Assembly: GCF_015751785.1 (NCBI RefSeq)
Contig: NZ_JADOTY010000001.1
Location: 7,276,503 to 7,340,502, forward strand
From: Micromonospora vinacea
Lineage (GTDB): Bacteria; Actinomycetota; Actinomycetes; Mycobacteriales; Micromonosporaceae
Reading direction: 5' to 3'
Length of the DNA: 64,000 nucleotides
The position numbers and the translations under genes are program-made. The notes below the pieces were generated by a model, which was not told the origin of the DNA, ran no database searches, and was given only the letters and a program-made list of their open reading frames with translations. The stretch's first letter is position 1, and the number at the start of each line of letters is the position of its first letter. Below, one piece after another: positions 25,267-38,755 of the stretch.

Positions 25267-25776
25267 TCAGGACGTCGGCGTCGCCGCATCGGCCGTGCTC
25301 GCCTCGATGGCGCGGATGTGCCGGTACGCGAACCAGAGCGGCGGGAACGCCCCGACCGCGAAGGACAGGTCGACGAGCGTCCAGAACCAGGGGATGTCCC
25401 GGATCGGGCCGCAGATCAGCGCCAGCGGGACGATGCCCGCGCAGGCGATCATGCCGACCTGCACCACCCAGACGTTGCGTACCGGGTCACGCAGCGGCCC
25501 CCAGAACGCCACCGCCAGCACCAGGTGGGCGAAGGCCAGCCAGTCGGTGCCGTAGAGCAGGAACGGGTAGTCCTCGCCGGCCGTCACGAGCCCGGTGTGC
25601 ACCCGCTCGATCCAGGCGACCAGCGCGGGCAGCTGGCCGGCGAGCGGGTCCAGTGCGCGCAGCAGCCAGCGCACCTCGATCTCCAGCGGAAACGCTGTGA
25701 CACCGCTCAGGAAGAGCCCGATCAGCACGATCCACAGCCATCGGCGGGTTCGCCGTAGGCGTTCCTCGATCTCCAT
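25267..25776 (-). CDS. Four-helix integral membrane protein, unknown function
   Basis: A 169-residue protein starting at ATG 25776, picked because the hydrophobic domain begins directly after MEIEERLRRTRR; the longer in-frame extension is random-looking. Four membrane helices: WLWIVLIGLFLSGVTAF, the TDWLAFAHLVLAVAFWGPL region, NVWVVQVGMIACAGIVPLALI, and FWTLVDLSFAVGAFPPLWFAY. The loop between helices 1 and 2 contains WIERVHTGL. Conserved actinobacterial proteins of this look exist, but I cannot assign a role. Confidence 0.75.
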   Translation of the reverse strand: MEIEERLRRTRRWLWIVLIGLFLSGVTAFPLEIEVRWLLRALDPLAGQLPALVAWIERVHTGLVTAGEDYPFLLYGTDWLAFAHLVLAVAFWGPLRDPVRNVWVVQVGMIACAGIVPLALICGPIRDIPWFWTLVDLSFAVGAFPPLWFAYRHIRAIEASTADAATPTS

Positions 25777-25846
25777 GATCGCAGCGTAACGATGATCTTC
25801 GTGTCGCCCTGTCCCGCAAGCGGGCCGCCGAGGGGTGACAGCTGTC

Positions 25847-27244
25847 TCAGCGGTTCGCCGTCGGCCCGGCGGTGGCCAACTCCCTGAGCCGGACCGGTCC
25901 CGGGCGAGCCGCACCGGCGTGGGCGGGCGCGATGACACAGACCGCGCCGGTGGGCCGGACGATGCGGGCGGCCCGGAACGCCGCCCGTCGTACCGGATGA
26001 CGGGGTCGCGGCACGACCAGCGCGAGGGTCGCCACGCGGTCACGCTGCCGGTCCAGGGCGACGCCGGCCGCCGTCGTGGCGATCGCCGCGGCGGCTCCGG
26101 CGAGGACGAGCGTCTGCCGGGGGCCGGCGTGTTCGGCGAGCCAGCCGAGCAGCGGGGCGCCGACCGCGGCGGAGACCGAGCCGGTGACCGCCAGGGCGGC
26201 GAGCACCCGGCCTCGCATCGCGCCGTCGGTGTCGAGCTGGGCGCGGGTGCCGACCGTGGTGTCGATCACCACTGCGGCGGCGGCGATCGGCAGGATCACC
26301 GCGGCGAAGCTCCAGGTGCCCGGTGCGAGGCCGGCGACGATCTGCAACCCGCTGGCGAGCAGGCCCGCGACGACAAGCGTCCGGTAGCCCAGGGATCGCC
26401 GCCGGGCTGCGACGAGCGCACCCACCACCGTTCCGACAGCGAACACTGTCGAGAGCAAGCCGTACCCGGAGGCGCCGCCGTGCAGTGGACCGTCGCTCAT
26501 CGCGGCCATGGTCACCTGGTAGTTGCGGCCCAGGCTGCCGAGCACGAACGACAGGGCGAGCGCGAGGAGCAGCACCGGCTGCCCGCGCAGGTAGGCGAAC
26601 CCGGCCCGGACACCGCCCCGGTTCGGTCCGCCGTCCGGGACCGGAAGACCGGGCACGACTCCCGGGCGTACGGCGAACAGCGCCACCACCACGGCGGCGA
26701 AGCTGGCCGCGTTGATGCCGAAGAGCAGGGCGGGGCCGACGGCGGCCACCACCACGGCACCGAGGCTCATGCCGAGGATGCGGCCGGCGGAGTTGGTGAG
26801 CGAGCCGAGCGCCAGGGCGTTGCCCAGCGTCTCCCGGTCGACGAGGCTGGCGGCCCAGCGGCCCATCACCGGGCCTTCGATCGCCGAGACGGCACCGGTG
26901 GCCAGGGAGATCGCGAAGATCAGCGGCAGGCCGCCGACCCCGGTCAGGGCGACCGCCGCCAGTCCGGCGGCGAGCGCCGCGTGGGCGACCTGGGCGGCGA
27001 TCAGCAGCGGGCGGGCCGGCAGTCGGTCGGCCAGCACACCGCCCCAGACGCTGAGCAGCAACGTGGGCGCCGCCTGGAGCAGCACGGCGAAGCCCATGGA
27101 GGTCGCCGAGCCGGTCTCCTTCAGGACGTACCAGTTGACCCCGAGGACCTGCATCCAGGTGCCGATGACGGAGACGAAGCCGGCGAGCGCCCAGATCCGG
27201 TAGTTGCGGTGGCGCAACGCGGCGAAGGTGGCACCTCTGGCCAC
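25847..27244 (-). CDS. MFS transporter, DHA3/enterobactin-exporter type
   Basis: A 465-residue transporter with 12 predicted helices. GTG 27244 is chosen for GGAGG six bases upstream; a GTG at 27280 lacks a site. It opens FAALRHRNYRIWALAGFVSVIGTWMQ, typical of the DHA3 (EntS-like) group, with a motif A-like GGVLADRLPARPLLIAAQ. The C-terminal 60 residues are Arg/Pro-rich and cytoplasmic. This group exports siderophores or macrolide-like compounds, but no biosynthetic genes are adjacent, so the substrate is open. Confidence 0.87.
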   Translation of the reverse strand: MARGATFAALRHRNYRIWALAGFVSVIGTWMQVLGVNWYVLKETGSATSMGFAVLLQAAPTLLLSVWGGVLADRLPARPLLIAAQVAHAALAAGLAAVALTGVGGLPLIFAISLATGAVSAIEGPVMGRWAASLVDRETLGNALALGSLTNSAGRILGMSLGAVVVAAVGPALLFGINAASFAAVVVALFAVRPGVVPGLPVPDGGPNRGGVRAGFAYLRGQPVLLLALALSFVLGSLGRNYQVTMAAMSDGPLHGGASGYGLLSTVFAVGTVVGALVAARRRSLGYRTLVVAGLLASGLQIVAGLAPGTWSFAAVILPIAAAAVVIDTTVGTRAQLDTDGAMRGRVLAALAVTGSVSAAVGAPLLGWLAEHAGPRQTLVLAGAAAAIATTAAGVALDRQRDRVATLALVVPRPRHPVRRAAFRAARIVRPTGAVCVIAPAHAGAARPGPVRLRELATAGPTANR

Positions 27245-27370
27245 GACGACCCTCCAACGATCGGCAGCATGATCATTCACACCGATCGCGGCGCGGTTCG
27301 GCAGTCAGCCAGTCTTGCCGACTTAAACCTCTTTGCCCACTTTTGTGAGCGGCTTCACCAGCGGGAATGC

Positions 27371-27408
27371 CCGGTCGGCGCGGCAGCGGTAGCTGCCGCA
27401 CCGACCGG
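27371..27408 (-). terminator. Terminator hairpin after gltD
   Basis: CCGGTCGG and CGGCAGC (27371-27387) pair with 27392-27408 around GGTA with one internal mismatch, twelve bases past the gltD stop. Confidence 0.75.
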
Positions 27409-27419
27409 ACGCCCGCGAC

Positions 27420-28947
27420 TCAGCGAGCGGCGAGGGCCTGCGCGGTCGGGCCGACCGGGGCCGGCAACGCGCCAACACCGCCCAGATAGCCGTGGATGGC
27501 GGCGGCGGCGGCCCGCCCCTCGGCGATGGCCCAGACGATCAGCGAGGCTCCCCGGTGCATGTCACCGGCCACGAACACCCCGTCGGCCTCGGTCTGCCAG
27601 CCCTCGTTGGCGTCGATGGCGCCCCGAGGGTTGCGGGCCACGCCGAACTGGGCCAGCAGCGGCTGCTGCTCGGTGCCCTCGAAGCCGATCGCCAGCAGCA
27701 CCAGATCGGCCGGCAGCTCCCGCTCGGAACCCGGCACCACTGTGACGACCCGGCGGCCGTCGCGCTTCTCCACTGTCACCTCGGCGATCCGCACCGCCCG
27801 CACCTGACCGGTGCCGTCGTCCACGAACTCCTGCACCGCCACTGCGAAGACCCGCTCGCCACCCTCCTCGTGCGCCGGGTAGCTGCGCAACACCCACGGC
27901 CAGGTCGGCCAGGGGTCGCGTGCCTCGTCGCGTTCCTGCGGCGGCTGCGGGTACAGGTCGAGCTGGTGCACGCCTGCGGCGCCCTGGCGGTGCGCGACAC
28001 CGAGACAGTCGGCCGCCGTGTCACCGCCGCCGATGATCACCACGTGCTTGCCGGCCGCGTCGATCGGGGTGCCGTCCGGCAACACCGCCGGCGCCAGCCG
28101 ACGCTCACCGGTGGCCACCACGCCGGCCTGGTCGGTGGCCGCGGTGGCGACCGCGCGATTCGCCGCGACCAGGTGCGCCATCGCCTGGTGTACGCCCCGA
28201 AGCGCCCGCCCCGGGGTCTCCGGGGTGTCCCGGCCCTGCAACGCCCCAGCCGCCAGCAACACCGCGTCGTGCTCGGCGCGCAACTGCTCGGCGGTGACGT
28301 CCACCCCGACGTTCACGCCGGTGCGGAAGCGCACCCCCTCGGCGGTGAGCTGGGCCAACCGGGCATCGATGTGCCGCTTCTCCAACTTGAAGTCGGGGAT
28401 GCCGTACCGGAGCAGGCCACCGATCGCGTCGTCGCGTTCGTACACAGTCACCGCGTGACCGGCGCGGGCCAGCTGCTGGGCGGCGGCGAGGCCGGCGGGC
28501 CCGGAACCGACGACGGCGACCGACCGGCCCGACGGCGCCGGCACCGGGCGGGGGGTGAACCCCCGCGCCGCGGCGGCGTCGGCGATCTCCACCTCGACCT
28601 GCTTGATGGTCACCGGTTGACCACCGGAGATGCCGAGCACGCACGCCGCCTCGCAGGGCGCCGGGCAGAGCCGGCCGGTGAACTCCGGGAAGTTGTTGGT
28701 GGCGTGCAGCGACTCCACCGCGGCGTCCCAGTTGCCGGTACGCACGAGGTCGTTCCAGTCCGGGATGCGGTTGCCCAGCGGGCAGCCGTCGTGGCAGAAC
28801 GGGATGCCGCAGTCCATGCATCGGGTGGCCTGCTCACGGACCAGTTCCTCACCGGCCGGCGGGTACACCTCCCGCCAGTCGCTGATCCGCACCGGCACCG
28901 GGCGGCGGGCCGGCAGCCGCCGGTCGTAGCGCAGGAAACCGTTCGGG

Positions 28948-28955
<8 letters not shown>
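27420..28955 (-). CDS. gltD: Glutamate synthase small (beta) subunit
   Basis: A 511-residue NADPH-oxidising subunit that feeds electrons to GltB for glutamate formation from glutamine and 2-oxoglutarate. GTG 28955 has AGGAGG upstream and overlaps the gltB stop by eight bases. The N terminus carries the Cys sets CMDCGIPFCHDGCP and CPAPCEAAC for two [4Fe-4S] clusters. FAD binds VAVVGSGPAGLAAA and NADPH binds VVIIGGGDTAADC. The C-terminal FVAGDMHRGASLIVWAIAEGR closes the FAD site. Length is normal for the bacterial NADPH enzyme. Confidence 0.97.
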
Positions 28956-33660
<4,705 letters not shown>

Positions 33661-33792
33661 CGGGCCTCCTGTCGTCACTCAGGTTGGATCATGGTGGGGA
33701 CGACGTCGGCCCGTGGGTCTATTGAGTCTACGTTAGGGCCGGGGTCGCACGGCCACCCGAGATTGATCACACCGTCCACTGGCTGGGACGTG

Positions 33793-33798
33793 TAGTCT
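33793..33798 (+). promoter_or_regulatory. -10 element for a leaderless transcript (GNAT gene)
   Basis: TAGTCT ends six bases before the GTG of the acetyltransferase gene, and no ribosome site is present, the standard layout of a leaderless actinobacterial gene. Confidence 0.55.
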
Positions 33799-33804
33799 CG
33801 CGCG

Positions 33805-34650
33805 GTGGATCCGCGACACAAGCACGTCTTCGACCGGTTGGAACAGTTCTACGACGCGGTGCCCCGCGACGTCGCCGGTGCGGAGGATCATGGCGGGCTG
33901 GTGCTGTTCGTCCGCGAAGGCACCGGGTGGCCGTTCTACGCCCGCCCCCGGATCGACGCCACCGAGCCGCCGTCGCTGGCCGACGTGACAGCGGTCCGCG
34001 AGCGCCAGCGGAAGCTTGGCCTGCCGGAAGCCTTCGAGTGGGTGCACGAGACGACCCCCGAACTGCTGGCGGTGGCCCGCTCGGCGGGGCTCAGCGTGCT
34101 GGAGGCGCCGCTGATGGTGCTCGACCCGAGCGCGCTGCCCGACCCGGCGACGCTGTCCGACGCGGCGGTGCGGGTGCTGGCAGCGGACTCCCCCGGCTTC
34201 GCCGCCGACGTCGCCGCCCGGCGTGCGGTGGCAGCGGTGTCGTTCGCCGCCGCCGGCACCGCCCCCGGTGAGGCCGGCCCGGCCGAACGCGACGCCGCCG
34301 TCACCGAACTCGAACTGGCCGCGCTCGACGAGGAACGCGCCCGGATCGCCGACGGCCGACGGATCTCCGCGCTGGCCGTCACGCCGACCGAGGGGGCGCT
34401 GGCCAGCGGCATGGCGATGCGGGTGGACGACGTCGCGGAGATCGCCGGCGTGGCCACCCTGCCGTCCGCCCGGCGACGCGGGCTGGGCGCGGCGCTCACT
34501 GCCACCCTGGCCCGGGAACTGCTGGCGGCCGGCGCCGAGCTGGTCTTTCTCTCCGCGGGCAGCGAGGAGATCGCGCGGGTCTACCTGCGGGTCGGCTTCC
34601 GCCGGATCGGCACCGCCTGCATCGCCGAACCCGCCGCCCTCATCCCCTGA
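33805..34650 (+). CDS. GNAT-family N-acetyltransferase
   Basis: A 281-residue protein beginning at GTG 33805. The C-terminal half (about 185-275) is a GNAT domain with the acetyl-CoA pyrophosphate loop VATLPSARRRGLGAALTATLA (motif A, RRxGLG) and the following VFLSAGSEEIARVYLRVGFRRIG, where Tyr of VYLRVGF is the usual proton donor. The N-terminal half is a degenerate GNAT-like domain (LEQFYDAVPRDVAGAE, FVREGTGWPFYARP), a tandem design common in actinobacteria. The acceptor is unknown. It is divergent from gltB and probably leaderless. Confidence 0.87.
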   Translation: MDPRHKHVFDRLEQFYDAVPRDVAGAEDHGGLVLFVREGTGWPFYARPRIDATEPPSLADVTAVRERQRKLGLPEAFEWVHETTPELLAVARSAGLSVLEAPLMVLDPSALPDPATLSDAAVRVLAADSPGFAADVAARRAVAAVSFAAAGTAPGEAGPAERDAAVTELELAALDEERARIADGRRISALAVTPTEGALASGMAMRVDDVAEIAGVATLPSARRRGLGAALTATLARELLAAGAELVFLSAGSEEIARVYLRVGFRRIGTACIAEPAALIP

Positions 34651-34668
34651 CCTGCCCGGCGACCCGGC

Positions 34669-35856
34669 TCAGGTCGGGGGGCGCCACTGGGCGGCGGTGG
34701 CGACGGCGCTGGAGAGCAGCCGTGAGTTGATCGTGCCCAGCGCGGCGTCCCGGGCGCGCAGCGCCAACCGGCCCCGGGTCTGGAGCACCGCCGACATCCG
34801 CCGGGTCTGCCGGACCACCGTCGCGGCCCGGGGGCGACGCACCCGGTCGTACGCCTGGACGGCGTCGGGCAGTCGAGCCTCCCGCAGCAGCGACGCGAGC
34901 GTGGCGGCGTCCTCGAACGCGAGGCAGGCGCCCTGCCCGAGGTGCGGCGGCATGGCGTGCGCCGCGTCGCCGAGCAGCACCACCCCACCGGGCCCGACCG
35001 GAAAGCCGTACGCCCGGGGCAGCGGACGCAGCTCGCGAACCTCCTGTTGGACCAGGTCTGCCGGGTCGGTGGCGTCGAGCAGCGCGCCGACCGGCGCGGG
35101 CCAGCCCGCGTACCAGCGGCGCAGGAGGGCGAGTTGGGTCTCCGGCGGCTCCGGGCGGGGCGCGCCGGCGGCGGTGGCCACCCAGTAGATGCCGCCCCGG
35201 GTGGACCCGCCCGAGGAGCCGCGCTCGCCCAGCGACGCGGCCACGAACCGGTAACCCGCGCCGAGAATCTCGCCGGCCAGTGGCTGATCGTCGGGGAGTC
35301 GAGGTGCCTGGTACCAGGGGATGACGGCCCGCCAGGCGGCGCACCCGGAGCTGACCACCCGGGACTCGGGCGCGAGTTGGCGGCGGATGCCGCTGTCCGT
35401 GCCGTCGGCGGCAACCACCAGATCGGCTTCGATGGTGTGCCGACCGTCGTTGACTCCCGGTCGCTCGCCCGGCTCGACGCGGACGTGGCGCACTGTCACC
35501 CCGGTCCGCAGTTCGACCCGCTCGCCGAGGCCGGCGATCAGCGCGTCGTGCAGATCCTCCCGGTGCACCACCACCGGCATCCGGTCGGCCGGGATGGGCC
35601 GGGGCTGCACGAGCCAGTGCCCGTCCGGGCGACGAACCCCGCCGTCGGGCAACGGGGTGGCGATGGCGGCCAGGCCGGCGCCGAGGCCGAGGGCCTGGAG
35701 CGCGCGGACGCCGTTGGGCCAGAGCACGACGGCGGTCGGCTCGGGTCGGACCCGTTCGGCGCGTTCCAGCACTGTGACCTGCCAGCCGGAACGGGCCAGC
35801 GCGCCGGCCACCGCGAGGCCACCGACCCCCGCGCCGACCACCACCGCGCTTCGCAT
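34669..35856 (-). CDS. FAD-dependent monooxygenase (aromatic hydroxylase type)
   Basis: A 395-residue group A flavoprotein monooxygenase. The N-terminal Rossmann motif VVVGAGVGGLAVAGALARSGWQVTVLERA binds the FAD ADP part, ADLVVAADGTDSGIRRQL is the DG motif contacting FAD and NADPH, and GVVLLGDAAHAMPPHLGQGACLAFEDA is the GD motif. These three features define the PHBH fold used to hydroxylate aromatic rings or related substrates. ATG 35856 is followed directly by the nucleotide-binding strand. It is downstream of lgt on the same strand with a 15-base gap, so it may be cotranscribed; the substrate cannot be inferred. Confidence 0.9.
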   Translation of the reverse strand: MRSAVVVGAGVGGLAVAGALARSGWQVTVLERAERVRPEPTAVVLWPNGVRALQALGLGAGLAAIATPLPDGGVRRPDGHWLVQPRPIPADRMPVVVHREDLHDALIAGLGERVELRTGVTVRHVRVEPGERPGVNDGRHTIEADLVVAADGTDSGIRRQLAPESRVVSSGCAAWRAVIPWYQAPRLPDDQPLAGEILGAGYRFVAASLGERGSSGGSTRGGIYWVATAAGAPRPEPPETQLALLRRWYAGWPAPVGALLDATDPADLVQQEVRELRPLPRAYGFPVGPGGVVLLGDAAHAMPPHLGQGACLAFEDAATLASLLREARLPDAVQAYDRVRRPRAATVVRQTRRMSAVLQTRGRLALRARDAALGTINSRLLSSAVATAAQWRPPT

Positions 35857-35871
35857 CGGTGCCGCCCCCGC

Positions 35872-37053
35872 TCAGCTGTCCCGGTCGGCGGGACGCGCGC
35901 CAGTGGCGTCGGCCCGGTCGGTGCGAGCGGCGGACGGATCGTCCGCCGGCTCGTCGTCGCTCGACGCGAGGTCAGTCGCGGCGGCGTCGTCGGACGGCTC
36001 GCCGTCGTCCGGCCGGGAGTCGTCGTCGGTCGTCGGCGGTACGACGCCGGTGTCCTGCCAGGTGGCGTACTGCTCCTCGCTCACCACCCGGTAGCCCTCC
36101 GGCGCGGCGGCCCGCGACGGGGTCTCCCGCTCGGAGAGGTCGACCTGGGACAGGTCGGACGCGGGGGGCGGGGTCGTCGTCGCCGCCGGACCGAGCGGGA
36201 TCAGGTAGTCCCGGGGGCCGCGCACCCGGACGAAGTAGATCAGGGCGCCGAGGAAGACCAGGGCGGCGGTCCAGACGTTGAGCCGGACGCCGAGGATCTG
36301 GTTGGCCTCGTCGGTGCGCATCAGCTCGATCCAGAACCGGCCGGCGGTGTAACCCATCACGTAGAGCGCGAACGCCCGGCCCCGGCCCAGCTTGAGCCGG
36401 CGGTCGAGGATGAGGACCAGGGCCACGACGCCGAGGTTCCACAGCGCCTCGTAGAGGAAGGTGGGCTGGTAGAGGCCCGGTTCGAGGATCGGCTGCCCGG
36501 CGTCGTCCCGGAGCGCGTGCCCGGGGTTGTCCGGGTCCATCCGATGGATCTCCAGGCCCCACGGCAGCGTCGTCCGGCCACCGAAGAGTTCGTTGTTGAA
36601 CCAGTTGCCGATCCGGCCGACCGCCTGGGCCAGCGGCAGCCCGGGGGCCAGCGCGTCGGCCACCACGCCGAACGGAATGCCGAGCTGTCGGGCCGCGATC
36701 CAGGCACCGAGCGCGCCACCGGCGACCGCGCCCCAGATGCCGAGACCGCCCTCCCAGATGGCGAACGCCTTCATCGGGTCCCCACCGGCGCCGAAGTACT
36801 TCTCCGGTGAGGTGACCACGTGGTAGATCCGGGCGCCGATGATGCCCGCGGGCACCGCCCAGACGGCGATGTCGAGCACCGCGCCGGGCGCGACACCGCG
36901 CTGCCGCAGCCGGCGCTCCGTCACCCAGCAGGCCAGCACGATGCCGGCGATGATGCAGAGCGCGTAGGCCCGGATCGGCACCGGCCCGAGCTGCCAGACC
37001 GCGGTGCTGGGGCTGGGCAGGGCCGCCTGGGGGGAGAGCGAGGCGAGGGTCAC
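35872..37053 (-). CDS. lgt: Prolipoprotein diacylglyceryl transferase with long acidic tail
   Basis: A 393-residue membrane enzyme that transfers diacylglycerol from phosphatidylglycerol to the lipobox Cys of prolipoproteins. GTG 37053 sits eight bases from a TAGCGT -10-like element (37062-37067), so it is probably leaderless. Seven membrane helices are predicted over residues 20-290. The signature GRIGNWFNNELFGG, the GARIYHVVTSPEKY segment with the essential His, and the late GRFWIELMRTDEA all match Lgt. The C-terminal 90 residues are an acidic, Asp/Ser/Pro-rich extension (PTTDDDSRPDDGEPSDD) seen mainly in actinobacteria. It lies downstream of trpA on the same strand, as in related genomes. 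Confidence 0.95.
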   Translation of the reverse strand: MTLASLSPQAALPSPSTAVWQLGPVPIRAYALCIIAGIVLACWVTERRLRQRGVAPGAVLDIAVWAVPAGIIGARIYHVVTSPEKYFGAGGDPMKAFAIWEGGLGIWGAVAGGALGAWIAARQLGIPFGVVADALAPGLPLAQAVGRIGNWFNNELFGGRTTLPWGLEIHRMDPDNPGHALRDDAGQPILEPGLYQPTFLYEALWNLGVVALVLILDRRLKLGRGRAFALYVMGYTAGRFWIELMRTDEANQILGVRLNVWTAALVFLGALIYFVRVRGPRDYLIPLGPAATTTPPPASDLSQVDLSERETPSRAAAPEGYRVVSEEQYATWQDTGVVPPTTDDDSRPDDGEPSDDAAATDLASSDDEPADDPSAARTDRADATGARPADRDS

Positions 37054-37141
37054 GGGTGCACACGCTACCGCTGCACACCCCCGCAGCGGCACCCCGGGCC
37101 GCTGGAGCGCGCATCCCGGTGACTTCTGGTTTGCACCGCCG

Positions 37142-37147
37142 TAGGCT
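37142..37147 (+). promoter_or_regulatory. -10 element for a leaderless transcript (Nudix gene)
   Basis: TAGGCT ends eight bases before ATG 37156 and no ribosome site lies between, suggesting a leaderless or nearly leaderless mRNA. Confidence 0.45.
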
Positions 37148-37155
37148 CTTTGTCC

Positions 37156-37686
37156 ATGAGCGCGCTCACCTGGGCGGTCGCCGCGGTCGTCACCGACGAC
37201 ACCGGGCGGGTGCTGCTCTGCCAGCAGGGCCGGGGTGCGCGCCGCTACGCGTTGCCCGGCGGACGGCTGCGCCCGGCCGAGGGCCCGGTGCGGGCTGCCC
37301 TACGGGACATCCGGGCGGAGACCGGCTGGGACATCGAGCTGATCGACCTGGTCGGCGTCTACCAGCTGACCGGCCCTCCCAGGGAGGCCGCGGCCGGACG
37401 CGCCGGGCCACTGCCCGACGTCCTCGTGCACGTGTTCCGGGCCCGCGCGGCGGGGATCCGACCCGCCACGGACCCACCGCCGGGTTGCCGGTTGTCCTGG
37501 CACTTCCCCGAGGCGCTGCCCGAGGTGGTCACCCCACTCACCCGGGCCGCCGTCACCGACGCGACCGCCGGCCGCTCCGGCGTGCTCCGCGACGTCGGCT
37601 GCGCGCCAGGAACCGTCGCCTCCGCGCCGCTGCCGGCGGCCCGCCCAGCCGAGGACGGCCGTCCGGCACGGTCCCTGCACCCCTGA
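37156..37686 (+). CDS. Nudix hydrolase with a slightly degenerate Nudix box
   Basis: A 176-residue pyrophosphohydrolase-like protein. Strands TWAVAAVVTDDTGRVLLCQQG lead to the Nudix box GRLRPAEGPVRAALRDIRAETGW, in which the canonical REUXEE reads RDIRAE: the first Glu is Asp and the first of the paired metal-ligand Glu is Ala, while the second is kept. Activity is therefore plausible but not certain. The C-terminal 40 residues (PGTVASAPLPAARPAED) are disordered and Pro/Ala-rich. It is convergent with trpA across a palindromic repeat; substrates of the family are nucleoside diphosphates linked to another group. Confidence 0.83.
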   Translation: MSALTWAVAAVVTDDTGRVLLCQQGRGARRYALPGGRLRPAEGPVRAALRDIRAETGWDIELIDLVGVYQLTGPPREAAAGRAGPLPDVLVHVFRARAAGIRPATDPPPGCRLSWHFPEALPEVVTPLTRAAVTDATAGRSGVLRDVGCAPGTVASAPLPAARPAEDGRPARSLHP

Positions 37687-37760
37687 CAAGCCGCAACCGT
37701 TCCGAGGTTCGCCGCGTGGTCGCGGACAGCCTCGCCTGCCAGGCCACATTCGATTGAGCG

Positions 37761-37798
37761 TGATGCCTGTGAGTCATCAATATGACTCACAGGCATCA
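37761..37798. repeat. Dispersed 38-bp hairpin repeat, copy 2
   Basis: TGATGCCTGTGAGTCAT (37761-37777) and its exact complement (37782-37798) flank loop CAAT. The arms continue outward with TTGAGC (37754-37759) against GCTCAA (37800-37805) after one mismatch, giving 24-base arms. The core arms are identical to copy 1 at 11211-11248. It lies between the convergent Nudix and trpA genes. Confidence 0.9.
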
Positions 37799-37853
37799 GG
37801 CTCAACAGACAAGACATGCCCCCGCGCTGCGCGGTCCGGCCGGACTCAGCTAG

Positions 37854-37954
37854 GGCCGGCTCAGTGAGGGCCGGCTCAGTGAGGGCCGGCTCAGTGAGGG
37901 CCGGCTCAGTGAGGGCCGGCTCAGTGAGGGCCGGCTCAGTGAGGGCCGGCTCAG
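37854..37954. repeat. 15-bp tandem repeat, seven copies, running into the trpA stop codon
   Basis: The unit GGCCGGCTCAGTGAG is repeated with a 15-base period; seven copies of its GGCCGGCTCAG core start at 37854, 37869 and so on to 37944. On the trpA strand the unit reads TGAGCCGGCCCTCAC and keeps the trpA reading frame, so each copy repeats the trpA TGA. Confidence 0.92.
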
Positions 37955-38754
37955 CGGGTGGGGTTGCGGACGCCCTCGGCGAGTTCGGCGCTGAGGGTGC
38001 GCAGTGCGGCCAGCCCGTCGGCCTCGGTGGGCGCGTCCAGCACACACCGGACCAGCGCGCTACCCACGATCACACCGTCGGCGTAACCGGCGACGGTGCC
38101 GGCCTGCGCGCCGGTGCCCACCCCCAGGCCGACACCGATCGGCAGGTCGGTGACCGCGCGGGCCCGGGAGACCAGCGTCGGGGCGGCGTCGGAGGTACGC
38201 GCCCGGGCGCCGGTCACCCCCATCACGGCGGTCGCGTAGACGAAGCCACGGCAGTGCCGCACCGTCATCGCCAGCCGGGCGTCGGTGGACGACGGCGAGA
38301 CCAGGAACGTGCGGTCCAGCCCGTGCGCGTCCGAGGCGGCCAGCCACTCGTCGGCCTCGTCCGGGATGAGGTCCGGAGTGATCAGGCCGGTGCCGCCGGC
38401 GGAGGCGAGGTCACGGGCGAAGACGTCCACGCCGTAGCGCTCGACCGGGTTCCAGTAGGTCATGGTGACCACCGGAGCGCCCGTCGCCGCCACCGCCTCG
38501 ATGATGCGCATCGTGTCCGCGGTGCGTACGCCCCCGGCCAGCGCGATGTCACTGGCCCGCTGGATCACCGGCCCGTCCATCACCGGGTCGGAGTAGGGGA
38601 TCTCCACCTCGATGACGTCGACGCCGGCCTCGACCATGGCGGTCATCGCGGCGATGCTGCCCTCGACGGTGGGGAAACCAGCCGGCATGCAGCCGACCAG
38701 CAGTGCCCGTCCGTCGGCGCGGGCCTTGTCGAAGGCCACCCCGATCCGGCTCAT
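37951..38754 (-). CDS. trpA: Tryptophan synthase alpha subunit
   Basis: A 267-residue TIM barrel that cleaves indole-3-glycerol phosphate to indole, channelled to TrpB. The catalytic Glu and Asp are in VIEVEIPYSDPVMDGPVIQ, the family signature, and the phosphate site includes GVGLGVGTGAQA. ATG 38754 starts one base after the trpB stop, so the two are coupled. The stop codon is the first of a run of in-frame TGA codons created by a 15-bp tandem array. Length matches the family. Confidence 0.97.
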   Translation of the reverse strand: MSRIGVAFDKARADGRALLVGCMPAGFPTVEGSIAAMTAMVEAGVDVIEVEIPYSDPVMDGPVIQRASDIALAGGVRTADTMRIIEAVAATGAPVVTMTYWNPVERYGVDVFARDLASAGGTGLITPDLIPDEADEWLAASDAHGLDRTFLVSPSSTDARLAMTVRHCRGFVYATAVMGVTGARARTSDAAPTLVSRARAVTDLPIGVGLGVGTGAQAGTVAGYADGVIVGSALVRCVLDAPTEADGLAALRTLSAELAEGVRNPTR

Positions 38755-38755
38755 C

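Noticed and set aside
25002..25700. Plus-strand frame of 232 codons over the nested palindrome
   Set aside because: The Arg/Pro-rich translation is without domains and overlaps both the palindrome and the antisense of a membrane-protein gene.
37850..38047. Minus-strand frame encoding SLSRP repeats past trpA
   Set aside because: It is another frame over the end of trpA plus the 15-bp array, without a start signal; the trpA frame itself stops at 37951.
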